Shown here: positions 8,033 through 17,043 of the stretch, in pieces
Numbering within the stretch: the stretch's first letter is position 1
How the letters are laid out: each line of letters starts with the position of its first letter
Source of the DNA: CAYVTZ01 sp964454685
GTDB lineage: Bacteria; Bacillota; Clostridia; Christensenellales; Christensenellaceae
Length of the DNA: 64,000 bases
Direction of reading: 5' to 3'
Assembly: GCA_964454685.1 (NCBI GenBank)
Contig: CAYVTZ010000003.1
Coordinates: 62,001 to 126,000 of the forward strand
Translations under genes and position numbers: made by a program
Notes under the pieces: model-generated
The model's input: the letters and a program-made list of their open reading frames with translations, nothing else
Databases searched by the model: none
Told to the model about the DNA's origin: nothing

Positions 8033-8887
8033 TCAATTCGGTTGCGGTGTCAACTCCACCACCACCAGTTCCGGTGGATTAAACACGCGTGGCGCAGGTG
8101 TGGTCTCCCGTGCAAGTCCGCGTCCTACAATCATACGCGTATCTTTTTGCGTATATGCGCCACCCGCAAATTTCGGAAAAAATCCTTGATCCGGCGCAAA
8201 CAATCCATTGATAATGCCGGGAATGCGCCATTGTCCGCCATGCGCATGACCGGACAGCACCAAATCAAACCCATATTTTACATACAAATCGATCAATTCA
8301 GGCCGGTGCGACAGCAGCAGCGTAAAATATCCGTTGTCCCCCACATCCTTGAGCGCCTCCAACTGCCGTCCGGTACCCACCCCGTCCGGCGTGCGCATCG
8401 CTACATCCGGATCGCTCACACCACAGATGTTGATGGTTTGCCCATTCAGCGTCACCGTATCACTTTGCCCTTCCAGCATCGTAACGCCATAGGAACGGAA
8501 CATTTCCAAAATCTCTTCCACGTCCTCATCCCAATATTCATGGTTTCCCGTCACATAATAGCACGGGTAAGCCTCCGTGATACCTTGCAGCACCAGTTCG
8601 GTATTCTCGCGCGGCATATCCTCATCACACATGTCGCCGCCCATCAGAATCACGTCCGGCTGCTGCGCATGAATCGCGTCAATCAACTCCTGCTGTCCCG
8701 TCCCATATGCACAAGAATGCAAATCACTTAAAAACACCGCGCGGATCGGTCTTTCGATCTTGTCAGACGCAATCGTGTAACGCCGCACTACCAGGTTTGC
8801 GTTGGTCGCAATCAAAATCAGAACCACAATCACTGCCGCTACGATGCCCCAAACCAAGATCCTTTTTTTTGTCTTTCCTGTCATCAT
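8033..8887 (-). CDS. Membrane-anchored metallophosphoesterase (YkuE-like)
   Basis: A 284-residue calcineurin-type phosphoesterase with one N-terminal membrane anchor (ILVWGIVAAVIVVLILIA). The two-metal motifs are in order: LSDLH (about 53-57), MGGDMCDED, TGNHEYW, LLSHRPE and SGHAHGGQW. This is the YkuE/YaeI group, which acts outside or at the membrane on phospholipid-type substrates such as UDP-diacylglucosamine or lipid phosphates; the substrate here is not determined. The neighbours give no pathway clue. Its ATG has no ribosome binding site and follows a perfect -10 box by 7 bases (see the promoter entry). Confidence 0.9.
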   Translation of the reverse strand: MMTGKTKKRILVWGIVAAVIVVLILIATNANLVVRRYTIASDKIERPIRAVFLSDLHSCAYGTGQQELIDAIHAQQPDVILMGGDMCDEDMPRENTELVLQGITEAYPCYYVTGNHEYWDEDVEEILEMFRSYGVTMLEGQSDTVTLNGQTINICGVSDPDVAMRTPDGVGTGRQLEALKDVGDNGYFTLLLSHRPELIDLYVKYGFDLVLSGHAHGGQWRIPGIINGLFAPDQGFFPKFAGGAYTQKDTRMIVGRGLARETTPAPRVFNPPELVVVELTPQPN

Positions 8888-8894
8888 GCGTTCT

Positions 8895-8900
8895 ATTATA
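8895..8900 (-). promoter_or_regulatory. -10 box placing +1 at the start codon (candidate leaderless mRNA)
   Basis: Minus-strand TATAAT ends 7 bases before the phosphoesterase ATG at 8887, so transcription would begin at or next to the start codon. A TTGAAA lies upstream at a short 15-base spacing. No Shine-Dalgarno sequence is present. Confidence 0.5.
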
Positions 8901-8971
8901 ATGTCATAAGGCTCATTTCAAAATACTTTGGGAGCATTGTTTTAAAAAAGTTCAAGGTTGTGCCATACATC

Positions 8972-9817
8972 TTAGGTTTCTTCTCCCGCCATCCGTTTGA
9001 TGCAAGCCCGCGCCGCTGAAATCGTACCCGCCGTCTCATCCGCCGGCATCTGATCTTTGTGCCTCAAAATCTGCATCAGATGCGTGATGCGCGGCAGCCG
9101 CAGGGAGTGCTCCCGCAGCGTTTGCGCGTTGGAAAAAATCTGCTCCGGCGTACCCTGCGCCAGCACCTTGCCATGATCCAGCACATAAGCGTAGTCACAG
9201 TAAAGCGGCACCATGTCAATATCATGCGTTGCAATCACGATGGAAATGTTGCTCTGCTCTTTGATGGTTACCAACAGGTGCAAAATCTCGCTCACCCCCG
9301 CAGGATCCAGTCCTGCCGTCGGCTCGTCCAATATGATGACCTCCGGCCGCATCACCAGCACTCCTGCTATCGCTACGCGTTTTTTCTGCCCAAAACTCAA
9401 GGCGTGCGTGGGCTTATCCACATACGCCCCGATGCCCGTCTGCTCAATCGCCTCGGCAACGCGCGAGCGCGCTTCCTCCTCCGGCAATCCCAAATTCACA
9501 GCGCCAAAGGAGATATCCTTACGCACACTGGAAGAAAACAGCTGGTCATTGGGGTCTTGGAACACGATCCCCACACGCTCACGCATCTTGGCAATGGATT
9601 TTTTGTCATAGCAAACTTGTTCTCCATTGAAATACACCTCGCCGCTCTTCGGGGTCAATACGCCGTTCAAGTTCAAAAAAAGAGTGGATTTCCCCGCGCC
9701 GTTCCCGCCAAGAATACCGGTGAACGTTCCCCGCTCGATGCGCAAATTCACATGGTCCAGTGCCGCCGTGCCATCCTGGTAGGTGTAGCACAAATCCTTT
9801 GTCTCAATGATGTTCAA
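8972..9817 (-). CDS. cbiO: Cobalt ECF transporter ATPase CbiO
   Basis: ATP-binding subunit of the CbiMNQO cobalt importer. It has Walker A GGNGAGKST, Q-loop FQDPNDQLF, signature LSFGQKKRVAI, Walker B VIILDEPTAGLD and the H-loop THDID. The C-terminal about 50 residues form the usual CbiO/EcfA tail. I chose the TTG at 9817, which is preceded by AGGGGGAT at good spacing and overlaps the cbiQ stop as TTGA; an ATG six codons earlier (9835) is possible but lacks a good ribosome binding site. It is the last gene of the riboswitch-controlled cbiMNQO transcript. Confidence 0.95.
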   Translation of the reverse strand: MNIIETKDLCYTYQDGTAALDHVNLRIERGTFTGILGGNGAGKSTLFLNLNGVLTPKSGEVYFNGEQVCYDKKSIAKMRERVGIVFQDPNDQLFSSSVRKDISFGAVNLGLPEEEARSRVAEAIEQTGIGAYVDKPTHALSFGQKKRVAIAGVLVMRPEVIILDEPTAGLDPAGVSEILHLLVTIKEQSNISIVIATHDIDMVPLYCDYAYVLDHGKVLAQGTPEQIFSNAQTLREHSLRLPRITHLMQILRHKDQMPADETAGTISAARACIKRMAGEET

Positions 9818-10605
9818 GCCAATCCCCCTGTCCATGCCGCACTCGCAATCCCCAGCACAATCAACGCGCCACCCAGCAGCGCCGCGTATAAGTACCACGC
9901 GCGGTTGCTGTCATATTCCTCCGCCACCAGCTCCAGATTCCCTTGAAACCCGCGAGATTCCAGCGCTGCAAACATACGGTCGCACCGCTGATAGGTGCGT
10001 AAAAACAGCATCCCCACCATACTGCCCAGCGATTGCAAAGAGTTCTTAAATCCACGATATCCCAATCGGGATTCCTGCGCGGTTTTCATGCGCATCGCCT
10101 CATCCCACAGCACAAAGATATAGCGGTAAATCAGCTCCATCAACGAGACCACCACATCCAGCTTCTTACATTTCCCCAGCTGTGAAAACAAATCCGTCAT
10201 GGGCGTGTTAAAGGACAAAAAGAAGGTGCAACTCACCGCCGCCAGCGATTTTAAGATCAGATTGCCACCCCGCATCAGCGAAGCCGTATCAATCCCGTAC
10301 AAAGAATCCCCGATGCGCCCGCCAATCAGCAGTTGTGTTCCCGGCGGATGTTGCGTCACTAAAATGGTCAATGTGCCCAACAGCAAAAAGGTTAGCGGAA
10401 TCATCAAAAATTTGATATATCGCCGCAATCCAATCTGCGTAAAGCGCAGCGTAAGTGCGCCCATCAGGATCAGCACCGCCGCGCTCACCAATATGGAATC
10501 CATCGCAATACAAATCACCAGCGGCAGGATTGCAAACAGCAGCTTTGCCTTGGGATCATATTGTTTAATGGTGGACGCATACGCATACTGGTCTAAAAAA
10601 GTCAT
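9814..10605 (-). CDS. cbiQ: Cobalt ECF transporter transmembrane subunit CbiQ
   Basis: A 263-residue T-component that couples the ATPase CbiO to the CbiM/CbiN substrate-binding module. It starts MTFLDQYAYAST, with LDPKAKLL-type and about five to six membrane helices. The cytoplasmic coupling motifs appear as AQESRLGYRGF and AALESRGFQG, the two A-R-G-type boxes of this family. ATG 10605 overlaps the cbiN stop (ATGA), and its own stop overlaps the cbiO start, so translation is coupled along the operon. Confidence 0.95.
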   Translation of the reverse strand: MTFLDQYAYASTIKQYDPKAKLLFAILPLVICIAMDSILVSAAVLILMGALTLRFTQIGLRRYIKFLMIPLTFLLLGTLTILVTQHPPGTQLLIGGRIGDSLYGIDTASLMRGGNLILKSLAAVSCTFFLSFNTPMTDLFSQLGKCKKLDVVVSLMELIYRYIFVLWDEAMRMKTAQESRLGYRGFKNSLQSLGSMVGMLFLRTYQRCDRMFAALESRGFQGNLELVAEEYDSNRAWYLYAALLGGALIVLGIASAAWTGGLA

Positions 10606-10892
10606 TTTCCCGCATCCTCTTTTTTCTTGGCTGTGATGCGCCCCAATATGAAGCACACAATGCCGGACCCCACCGCCGCCTGCAACGCAAACAGCATGGA
10701 TTCAATTTCACCGCTTGCCGGCTCGGAAATAGGCTGCGCCCACGGCTCATAGTCCGGCGCAATCTGTGTGATCGCCTCCTCTGCCAGTCCGTCCGCACCT
10801 GCAAATTCCGCATCTCGCAGCACAATCAGCGGAATCACCAAAATCGCTGCGATCGCCAGCACAAGAATCAGATTCTTCACCCATAATTTCAT
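10602..10892 (-). CDS. cbiN: Cobalt transport accessory protein CbiN
   Basis: A 96-residue protein with two membrane helices (about residues 7-25 and 68-86) flanking an extracytoplasmic loop. The loop contains the CbiN hallmark FAGADGLAEEAI and DYEPWAQPI. In this family CbiN contacts CbiM and stimulates cobalt loading. ATG 10892 has GAGGGGG 8 bases upstream; a GTG immediately before it is less likely. Confidence 0.95.
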   Translation of the reverse strand: MKLWVKNLILVLAIAAILVIPLIVLRDAEFAGADGLAEEAITQIAPDYEPWAQPISEPASGEIESMLFALQAAVGSGIVCFILGRITAKKKEDAGK

Positions 10893-10905
10893 CACGCATA
10901 CCCCC

Positions 10906-11661
10906 TCAAATCACGGCAAGCTGCTGCAATTCGTTCGAGCTGTATTTTTTCAATACATTAAACACCAACACCGTCAACAGCCCTTCACAAATCGACAGCG
11001 GCACCTGCGTCAAAGCAAAAATCGCCATAAATTTTGCCATAGAGCCCGCAATGCCCCCCACAGGGTCAGGGAACGCAAATCCCAGTTGCACCGCCGTCAC
11101 GACGTACGTTGCCAAAGCGCCAAGGCACGACCCTAAAAACACGGCAAGCGTGCTGTTTCCGCCCAGCTTTTTGGTCAGCTTAAACAGCCCATACGCAACA
11201 AACGGCCCCACAATCGCCATAGAAAAGGTGTTTGCACCCAGCGTCGTAAGACCGCCATGCGCCAGCAGCAGCGCCTGAAACAACAGTATGATAATGCCAA
11301 TCAGCGACATCGCCGTCGGTCCGAATAAAATCGCGCCCAGTCCCACACCCGTCGGGTGGGAGCAGCTTCCTGTCACCGAAGGCAGCTTGAGTGCAGATAA
11401 TACAAATGCAAACGCGCCGCACAACGCCAGCAGCGCCAGATTTTTAGAATTGGCCTTCACTTTCTTACGGATGGAAAAAAAACCCATCACCGCAAACGGA
11501 ATGCACATCGCCCCCCACGCAATGCACCATTGCACGGGTAAATACCCCTCCATGATGTGCATGGCGTTTCCGCGCGCCATCGGCACAACCATCACCGCTA
11601 CCAACGCAATCGCCACCGCAACAGAAATTTTCTCCAAACGGGACCATCTTGCTTCTGTCAT
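10906..11661 (-). CDS. cbiM: Cobalt ECF transporter substrate-binding subunit CbiM
   Basis: A 251-residue substrate-specific component of the cobalt importer. After a signal-peptide-like first helix (about 12-31) comes the conserved mature N-terminus MHIMEGYLP, whose Met and His ligands hold Co(II) in the NiKM/CbiM fold. Further hallmarks are SHPTGVGLGAILFGP, LLLAHGGLTTLGAN and several membrane helices. TAGGAGGAAAG precedes ATG 11661. It is the first gene after the cobalamin riboswitch at 11813-11957. Confidence 0.96.
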   Translation of the reverse strand: MTEARWSRLEKISVAVAIALVAVMVVPMARGNAMHIMEGYLPVQWCIAWGAMCIPFAVMGFFSIRKKVKANSKNLALLALCGAFAFVLSALKLPSVTGSCSHPTGVGLGAILFGPTAMSLIGIIILLFQALLLAHGGLTTLGANTFSMAIVGPFVAYGLFKLTKKLGGNSTLAVFLGSCLGALATYVVTAVQLGFAFPDPVGGIAGSMAKFMAIFALTQVPLSICEGLLTVLVFNVLKKYSSNELQQLAVI

Positions 11662-11697
11662 TCTTCTTTCCTCCTAAACATTGTGTTCGCCAGACGC

Positions 11698-11743
11698 AAA
11701 AAAGCACAGCCATAAAACAAAATAAGCGTTCAATGCTGTACTT
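11698..11743 (-). terminator. Riboswitch-controlled intrinsic terminator before cbiM
   Basis: Minus-strand stem AAGTACAGC with GCTGTGCTT (9 bp) followed by six T residues. It sits between the cobalamin aptamer and the cbiM ribosome binding site. This is the expected expression platform: cobalamin binding would favour termination before cbiMNQO. Confidence 0.75.
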
Positions 11744-11812
11744 CAAACAAACCGCGCACCCCGTCCTTGCAGAATCACGATCATCCGCATTTTGGCAGAT
11801 GCGGACTATATT

Positions 11813-11957
11813 GGCAGGTCTTCCGGCTTGGGTCTCATCGTTTGCTTTCGCCTTCCCAGGCTTGCGCCCAGTGACATAATTGAAAGCATCCTCTCCCCTT
11901 ACGGCAACAGGACTGCTCAGGTTTTGCACCTGATTCCCTATTATTGCTTACGCCTGC
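11813..11957 (-). ncRNA. Cobalamin riboswitch (long, class I-like) upstream of cbiMNQO
   Basis: The minus strand shows the ordered cobalamin-aptamer signature: GGGAATCAGGTGCAAAACCT, GCAGTCCTGTTGCCGTAA, GTCACTGG, CTGGGAAGGC, and the B12 box AGCCGGAAGACCTGCC at the 3' side. GCAGG near 11952-11956 pairs with CCTGC of the box to close P1. The aptamer is about 145 nt, the length with P8-P12 peripheral elements. It lies in the 426-base gap between cbiC and cbiM and is followed by a terminator hairpin, so it should shut off cobalt import when cobalamin is plentiful. Confidence 0.95.
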
Positions 11958-12029
11958 AAAAAAGCAGACTGCAACCAATATTCAATGATTTAGTTGTAAC
12001 GTTATTGTAACATGCCCCCCACAATTTCG

Positions 12030-12059
12030 ATTGTACAATTCTCTTCTCGCATGGTACAA
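12030..12059 (-). promoter_or_regulatory. Candidate promoter for the cbiMNQO transcript
   Basis: Minus strand TTGTAC (12054-12059), 18-base spacer, TACAAT (12030-12035), about 70 bases before the riboswitch. A promoter is expected here because an intact riboswitch lies downstream of cbiC; this is the best match but not a strong one. Confidence 0.45.
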
Positions 12060-12087
12060 TTATACTTTTTTTGGTACGATTTTATTT

Positions 12088-12714
12088 TTATTTCATCCCG
12101 TATAAAATTGCATTGCAAATCGCCGCAGCCACATTGCTGCCGCCCTTTCGACCTCGCGCAATGATGTACGGCACCTGCGCATCTTGTAAAATTAGCTCCT
12201 TGGACTCCACCACATTCACAAATCCCACCGGCACCCCGATAATCATTTCCGGCTTCCACGCACCCTGCTGCATCAGCTCGTGCAGACGAATTAATGCCGT
12301 GGGCGCGTTTCCGATTGCAAAAATCAGCGGGACATCCAGCATCGCCGCCTTGTCCATGCTCGCCACCGCGCGTGTGGTTCCCTTTTCTTTTGCTTGCAGC
12401 GCCACATCTTCATCCGCCATAAAGCAGAACACCTCGCCGCCCAGCTCCGCCAATTTGGTTTTGTTGATGCCCGCCTTAGCCATCTGCGTATCCGTCACAA
12501 TGCAAGCACCCTTGCGCAATGCCTCTTGCGCGCGCGCCACCGCCCCTTGCGAAAACGTCAGATTTTCAACATAATCGAAATCCGCCGAGGTATGGATCAC
12601 TCGCTTGATGACCGCTTCATTCTCCGGTTCCAGCACCCGATCTCCCAATTCCTGCGTGATAATCTCAAAACTGCGTTGCTCAATTTCCTGTGGCAAAACC
12701 TTTTCTATCTTCAT
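12088..12714 (-). CDS. cbiC: Cobalt-precorrin-8 methylmutase CbiC
   Basis: A 208-residue enzyme that moves the C11 methyl to C12, converting cobalt-precorrin-8 to cobyrinate. The catalytic His is in RVIHTSADFD (about residue 41). Other hallmarks are ITDTQM-like CIVTDTQMAKAGI, AIGNAPTAL and the C-terminal GRKGGSNVAAAICNAI. ATG 12714 overlaps the cobO stop as ATGA. It is the last gene of the long biosynthetic run before the second riboswitch. Confidence 0.96.
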   Translation of the reverse strand: MKIEKVLPQEIEQRSFEIITQELGDRVLEPENEAVIKRVIHTSADFDYVENLTFSQGAVARAQEALRKGACIVTDTQMAKAGINKTKLAELGGEVFCFMADEDVALQAKEKGTTRAVASMDKAAMLDVPLIFAIGNAPTALIRLHELMQQGAWKPEMIIGVPVGFVNVVESKELILQDAQVPYIIARGRKGGSNVAAAICNAILYGMK

Positions 12715-13229
12715 TTTTCAATTCCCTCTCTCGCCGTAATCCCCTTGTCATAGGGATGCCGGACGCTCTGTATTTGCGAAATGTAATCCGCGTGTTCCAT
12801 CAATGTCTCTGACGGATACCGCCCCGTCAGCACAACTTCCAGATGCTTGGGCTTGCGCTCTAAAAACGAGCAAAGCTCCCCTTCCTCCAAAAATCCAACG
12901 CTGCATGCTCCGATCGCCTCATCCAGCACCAGCATATCATATTCTTGCGCCTGCCCCACCGCCGTGTGAAAACATTTGCGCTGCAACTCTTTTGCGCTCT
13001 GCTTCTGCTTGTCGTCCATTGCGCGCACAAAGCAATTCACGCCTTCGCCATGCAGCAGCGTAACCTGCTCCAGCCGCTGCAACGATGCCAGCTCGCTGGA
13101 AGTGCCACTCTTTAAAAATTGCAAAAACAACACACGCATGCCGTGTCCTGCCGCGCGCACTGCCAGCCCTACCGCCGCCGTGGTCTTCCCCTTGCCTTCC
13201 CCGCAGTAGATGTGCACCAGCCCGCTCAT
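12711..13229 (-). CDS. cobO: Corrinoid adenosyltransferase CobO/BtuR
   Basis: A 172-residue CobA/CobO/BtuR-type ATP:Co(I)rrinoid adenosyltransferase that attaches the upper 5'-deoxyadenosyl ligand. It begins MSGLVHIYCGEGKGKTTA, a P-loop of the family's GxGKGKT form, followed by MRVLFLQFLK and DMLVLDE. A GGAGGAAGGC ribosome binding site precedes ATG 13229, which overlaps the cobQ stop (ATGA). The frame is open 48 codons further upstream, but that part is antisense-like sequence inside cobQ. Confidence 0.95.
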   Translation of the reverse strand: MSGLVHIYCGEGKGKTTAAVGLAVRAAGHGMRVLFLQFLKSGTSSELASLQRLEQVTLLHGEGVNCFVRAMDDKQKQSAKELQRKCFHTAVGQAQEYDMLVLDEAIGACSVGFLEEGELCSFLERKPKHLEVVLTGRYPSETLMEHADYISQIQSVRHPYDKGITAREGIEK

Positions 13230-14710
13230 ACGCCTTCCTCCAAAATCCGGTAAATCTGCGCCATGTCCAAATGCTCCCTCGTTCCTTGCGCCAGCAGATC
13301 GTACTGCCGCTGTACATAAGTCTTGCGATCCTCCCGTCCCAACGCAGACAGCGCAATTCCTTTGCGCTCGCACAGGCAGGAAAGCAGCGCGCCACTCACC
13401 GCGTCACTGTCAAAAATACCGTGCACATAACTTCCATATACATTCCCTACCTGAAACCCGTCCACACCGCCGCCTTCGATGCGCGTCAGCGTCTGCGCCC
13501 CGCCTTGGGTGCGCCCCATGTGGATTTCATATCCTTCCCACTCCGCGCCCGAAAGACCTGCCAGCAAGCCACCGACCTCGCCCATCACACCGGATACGCG
13601 TGTGCGCTGCTTTTGCTGTTCGAATATCGTATGCACAGGCAGCAGACCCATTCCCTGCATCTCGCCGCCATGCTCCACCCCGTGTGGGTCGCTCAGGCAT
13701 TCGCCCAGCATCTGAAAGCCGCCGCAAATTCCAAATACGGGTACGCCCGCTGCGCTGCATTTTTTGATTGCCGCTTCCAATCCGCATTCCCTCATCCACT
13801 TTAAATCACCCATCGTATTTTTGGTTCCGGGCAGCAGAATCAAGTCCGGCTCTTTGAGCTGCGCCACATTACTCACATATCGTACACTCACGCCCTCACG
13901 CCCCAGCGCGTTGAAATCAGTGAAGTTGGAAAGCCGCGGCAGCCGGATCACCGCAATGTCCAGGAGTCCGCCCCCCTGCGTCTGCTCCAGGCGTTCGGAA
14001 AGGCTGTCCTCATCGTCAATGTCAAGCTGCATGTACGGCAGCACGCCCACCACAGGCTTGTGCGCAATCTCTTCCATCATCACCAGTCCCGGCTTTAAAA
14101 TCTCCACATCCCCGCGAAACTTATTGATCACCAGCCCTTTTACCATGTCGCGCTCTTCCTGTTCCAGCAGCATCAGCGTACCCGCCAGAGAGGCAAACAC
14201 ACCGCCACGGTCGATGTCACCCACCAGCAGCACAGGCGCCTGCGCCATTTTTGCCATACCCATGTTTACGATGTCCTCGGACTTCAAATTGATCTCGGCA
14301 GGACTGCCCGCCCCTTCCAGCACGATAATGTCATATTGCGCGCACAGTTCCTCGTAAGCGCGCATCACATGCGGAATCAATTCCCGCTTGTGTTTATAGT
14401 ACTCCGCCGCCCCCATATTGCCCCACACTTCACCGTTCACAATCACTTGCGACCCGCTGTCGCTGGTGGGTTTGAGCAGAATAGGATTCATCAAAACGCT
14501 GGGCGCAATGCCCGCCGCTTCCGCCTGCATCACTTGCGCGCGTCCCATTTCCAGCCCCTCTTGCGTGATGAAGGAGTTCAGCGCCATATTTTGAGATTTA
14601 AAGGGTGCCACGCGATATCCATCCTGTGCAAACACGCGGCAAAGCCCCGCCGCCACCAGACTTTTCCCCGCGTTGGACATCGTTCCTTGAATCATAATTG
14701 CCTTTGTCAT
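13226..14710 (-). CDS. cobQ: Cobyric acid synthase CobQ/CbiP
   Basis: A 494-residue glutamine-dependent amidotransferase that amidates four side chains of adenosylcobyrinate a,c-diamide. The N-terminal dethiobiotin-synthetase-like ATPase starts IMIQGTMSNAGKS and continues KSQNMALNSF and EGAGSPAEINL. The C-terminal class I glutaminase domain has the nucleophile Cys in GICGGFQML (about residue 330) and the His in SYVHGIFD. CobQ-type rather than CbiA-type by length and by the NMALNSF motif. It is followed with overlap by cobO. Confidence 0.96.
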   Translation of the reverse strand: MTKAIMIQGTMSNAGKSLVAAGLCRVFAQDGYRVAPFKSQNMALNSFITQEGLEMGRAQVMQAEAAGIAPSVLMNPILLKPTSDSGSQVIVNGEVWGNMGAAEYYKHKRELIPHVMRAYEELCAQYDIIVLEGAGSPAEINLKSEDIVNMGMAKMAQAPVLLVGDIDRGGVFASLAGTLMLLEQEERDMVKGLVINKFRGDVEILKPGLVMMEEIAHKPVVGVLPYMQLDIDDEDSLSERLEQTQGGGLLDIAVIRLPRLSNFTDFNALGREGVSVRYVSNVAQLKEPDLILLPGTKNTMGDLKWMRECGLEAAIKKCSAAGVPVFGICGGFQMLGECLSDPHGVEHGGEMQGMGLLPVHTIFEQQKQRTRVSGVMGEVGGLLAGLSGAEWEGYEIHMGRTQGGAQTLTRIEGGGVDGFQVGNVYGSYVHGIFDSDAVSGALLSCLCERKGIALSALGREDRKTYVQRQYDLLAQGTREHLDMAQIYRILEEGV

Positions 14711-14749
14711 ATTTTATTCCTTCCGCCGTCCTATTCCTGATACAGTCGC

Positions 14750-14925
14750 GCTCCTCTTCTAATTCAGTATTCAGAACGCTAAATTGCATATGCAAGCGGT
14801 TTCCTGCAAATTCTTCAAACCTATATTACGTTAAACCGCTGTAAAATCAATGCGCACGCAGCGCGCGCGATCCTGTCTTGCGCATTTTTTATTTTGCGCG
14901 TCAGCGCTTATTCTGCATTCCAAAA
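14750..14925. repeat. Dispersed heptamer/GCGC-core repeat, copy A
   Basis: The gap between cobD and cobQ contains, on the minus strand, GGAATGCAGAATAAGCGCTGACGCGC (14896-14921 region; AGAAT-type unit followed by the core AGCGCTGACGCGC). A further degenerate TTCAGTATTCAG stretch lies near 14763-14775. The core recurs before positions 22430 and 24890. The repeat supplies the last codons of cobD (GMQNKR). Confidence 0.6.
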
Positions 14926-15965
14926 AAAGCCTCCAGCGCCGCTTCCAGCACGTCATTTTCTTCTGCGCCTCGTACCGCAATGCGCCAAAACCCTTCATTC
15001 AAGCCACGGTAGTTGGCACAGGAGCGAATCAAAATGCGCCGCTCCTTCAAAAACTCCTGCAAACCCGCGCGTTCGGTATAAAAGAACAGGTAATTCGCCT
15101 CTCCGCCATATACCTTACATCCAAATCCCAGTAATAACGACCGCATACGCTCCCGCTGCGTTGCGATCACCGCCCGCGCTTCCTCGGCATATCCGCGCAA
15201 GCCAAGCGCAGCCACTCCCGCCCGCTGCGCAATGACGGAAACCCCCCACGGTTGCCCGCATTGGCGGACGCGCTCCAATAAATCCGTATTCGCGCTCAGC
15301 GCGTATCCCAGCCGCATCCCCGGCATTGCAAACAGTTTTGTAAATGCCTTGAGCAGCACCAGATTTTCGTATTCTCCCAGCAGAGGTTTGAGCGTTTGCG
15401 TTTCAGCCGCATCCGTCAAATCCAAAAAGCACTCGTCTACCACCACCAGCACGCCGCACATGGCACATCGCTGCACAACCTTACGCATCAGCTCGGGATC
15501 CATCAGCAGGCCCGTCGGATTGTTGGGATTACACAAAAACAGCATGTCCAGCGCGGGTGTGATGCACTGCAAAATCTCCTCACACACGCGGAATCCGCAT
15601 GCCTCACGCAACATGAACCTCTCTGCCTCACAGTCAAACAGCGCCAGCGCATTTTCATATTCCGCAAAAGTAGGTGCCGGCAACAGCGCTCGCTTCGGTC
15701 TGTGCGCTTGCACCAGCCGCAGAATCACGTCTGCCGCGCCATTCCCGAATTCGATCCTGCTCTCCTCAACATTTTCCCAAGCGGCGAGTGCGCTGCGCAG
15801 CTCTCTGCACAGCGGATCGGGATAATGCACACACGCGTCCACCGCCTGCCGCGCCGCCTCTCGCACCAGCGGGTGTAATCCCAGCGGGTTGATGTTCGCA
15901 GAAAAGTCTAAAACTTCCTGCCCCGCAAATGCGTAAATATCTCCGCCGTGAATCAAACCACCCAT
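14901..15965 (-). CDS. cobD: L-threonine-O-3-phosphate decarboxylase CobD
   Basis: A 354-residue PLP enzyme of the aminotransferase fold that makes (R)-1-amino-2-propanol phosphate, the linker of the nucleotide loop. Hallmarks are LDFSANINPLG near the N-terminus, FCNPNNPTG, VVDECFLDL, and the PLP lysine in KAFTKLFAMPGMRLGY (about residue 214). CobD of this type is distinguished from HisC by its pairing with cbiB, whose stop it overlaps by 13 bases. The final residues GMQNKR are encoded by the dispersed repeat and are probably not conserved. Confidence 0.93.
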   Translation of the reverse strand: MGGLIHGGDIYAFAGQEVLDFSANINPLGLHPLVREAARQAVDACVHYPDPLCRELRSALAAWENVEESRIEFGNGAADVILRLVQAHRPKRALLPAPTFAEYENALALFDCEAERFMLREACGFRVCEEILQCITPALDMLFLCNPNNPTGLLMDPELMRKVVQRCAMCGVLVVVDECFLDLTDAAETQTLKPLLGEYENLVLLKAFTKLFAMPGMRLGYALSANTDLLERVRQCGQPWGVSVIAQRAGVAALGLRGYAEEARAVIATQRERMRSLLLGFGCKVYGGEANYLFFYTERAGLQEFLKERRILIRSCANYRGLNEGFWRIAVRGAEENDVLEAALEAFFGMQNKR

Positions 15966-16945
15966 ATTTCACCGCCAAAAATCAGATAAAGTATGCCGAT
16001 ACGCGCCGCGCACGCCGACACCAGCAGCAATGTCGCCGCAACATACATCAATCGGTTTGCGCGCAAAATATCCTCCGGCACCACCTGCCGCAGATCATCC
16101 CCAATCGTAGGCTTTTCCACCCGTTTCCCAAAATACCACGCGTCCCCCGCAAGCTGAACGCCCAGCGCGCCCGCCACAGCCGCTTCGGTCTGCGCGCTGT
16201 TGGGGCTGGCATGATTCCTGCCATCCCGCTTGTAAATGCGCCACGCGCTTTTATAATCCATTCGCGCACAAAAAGCCGCCGCCACCAAAAAAGCCGCCGA
16301 AATTCGCGCCGGAATATAGTTCAAAACATCATCCAGCTTTGCCGCAAAGCGTCCAAAATCCGCATAGCGCTCATTTTTGTAGCCGATCATAGAATCCAGT
16401 GTGTTCACCGCCTTGTATAAAAAACCCAGCGGCGCACCGCCGATCACCATGTAAAACATAGGCGCAAGCACTCCGTCCGAGGTGTTCTCCGCCACTGTTT
16501 CAACGGCGGCCTTGGCAATGCCCTCCTCGTCCAGCTCGTCCGTATCCCGGCCTACGATCATAGAAACCGCATATCTCGCCCGCAAAAGGTTTCCCTCCTT
16601 GAGCGCGTCAAATACTTTCATGCTTTCCGTCTGCAAGGAACGCGCCGCAAAAATCTGGTAGCAGAATATGGTCTCGGCCAAAAAGCGCAGCCAAACGTCC
16701 AGCATTCCCAGCAGCGCCAAAATCACCGCCGGAATCACTGTTGCCAGCGCAATCACACATAGGCTCATCACCATACCCGCACGCCGCTGTCCTTCCTGCG
16801 TCTGCGCAAACCGCGGGCGAAAAAAGCCCTCTCCCCATGCAATGCCCTTGCCGATTGCGCGGACAGGATGTGGCATCCGCTGCGGGTCGCCAATCACAGT
16901 ATCCAGCAAAAAACCCAATATGATCGCAAATACGCACCAAGTCAT
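15953..16945 (-). CDS. cbiB: Adenosylcobinamide-phosphate synthase CbiB
   Basis: A 330-residue membrane enzyme joining aminopropanol phosphate to adenosylcobyric acid. It has the N-terminal LLDTVIGDPQRMPHPVRAIG, the central VAENTSDGVLAPMFY, GYKNERYADFG and SPNSAQTEAAVAGALG. About five membrane helices. ATG 16945 is chosen because TTGGGGGAAACG precedes it; six more in-frame codons from a GTG are unlikely. It is translationally coupled to cobD. Confidence 0.95.
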   Translation of the reverse strand: MTWCVFAIILGFLLDTVIGDPQRMPHPVRAIGKGIAWGEGFFRPRFAQTQEGQRRAGMVMSLCVIALATVIPAVILALLGMLDVWLRFLAETIFCYQIFAARSLQTESMKVFDALKEGNLLRARYAVSMIVGRDTDELDEEGIAKAAVETVAENTSDGVLAPMFYMVIGGAPLGFLYKAVNTLDSMIGYKNERYADFGRFAAKLDDVLNYIPARISAAFLVAAAFCARMDYKSAWRIYKRDGRNHASPNSAQTEAAVAGALGVQLAGDAWYFGKRVEKPTIGDDLRQVVPEDILRANRLMYVAATLLLVSACAARIGILYLIFGGEIWVV

Positions 16946-17043
16946 CGTTTCCCCCAATTCCACTTATCACCACAAGCATCCGTCACGGATTTTGCGGCGT
17001 TTTCTTCCCCTCACAGGTTATCCACCGCGTTGCAAACGCCCTC

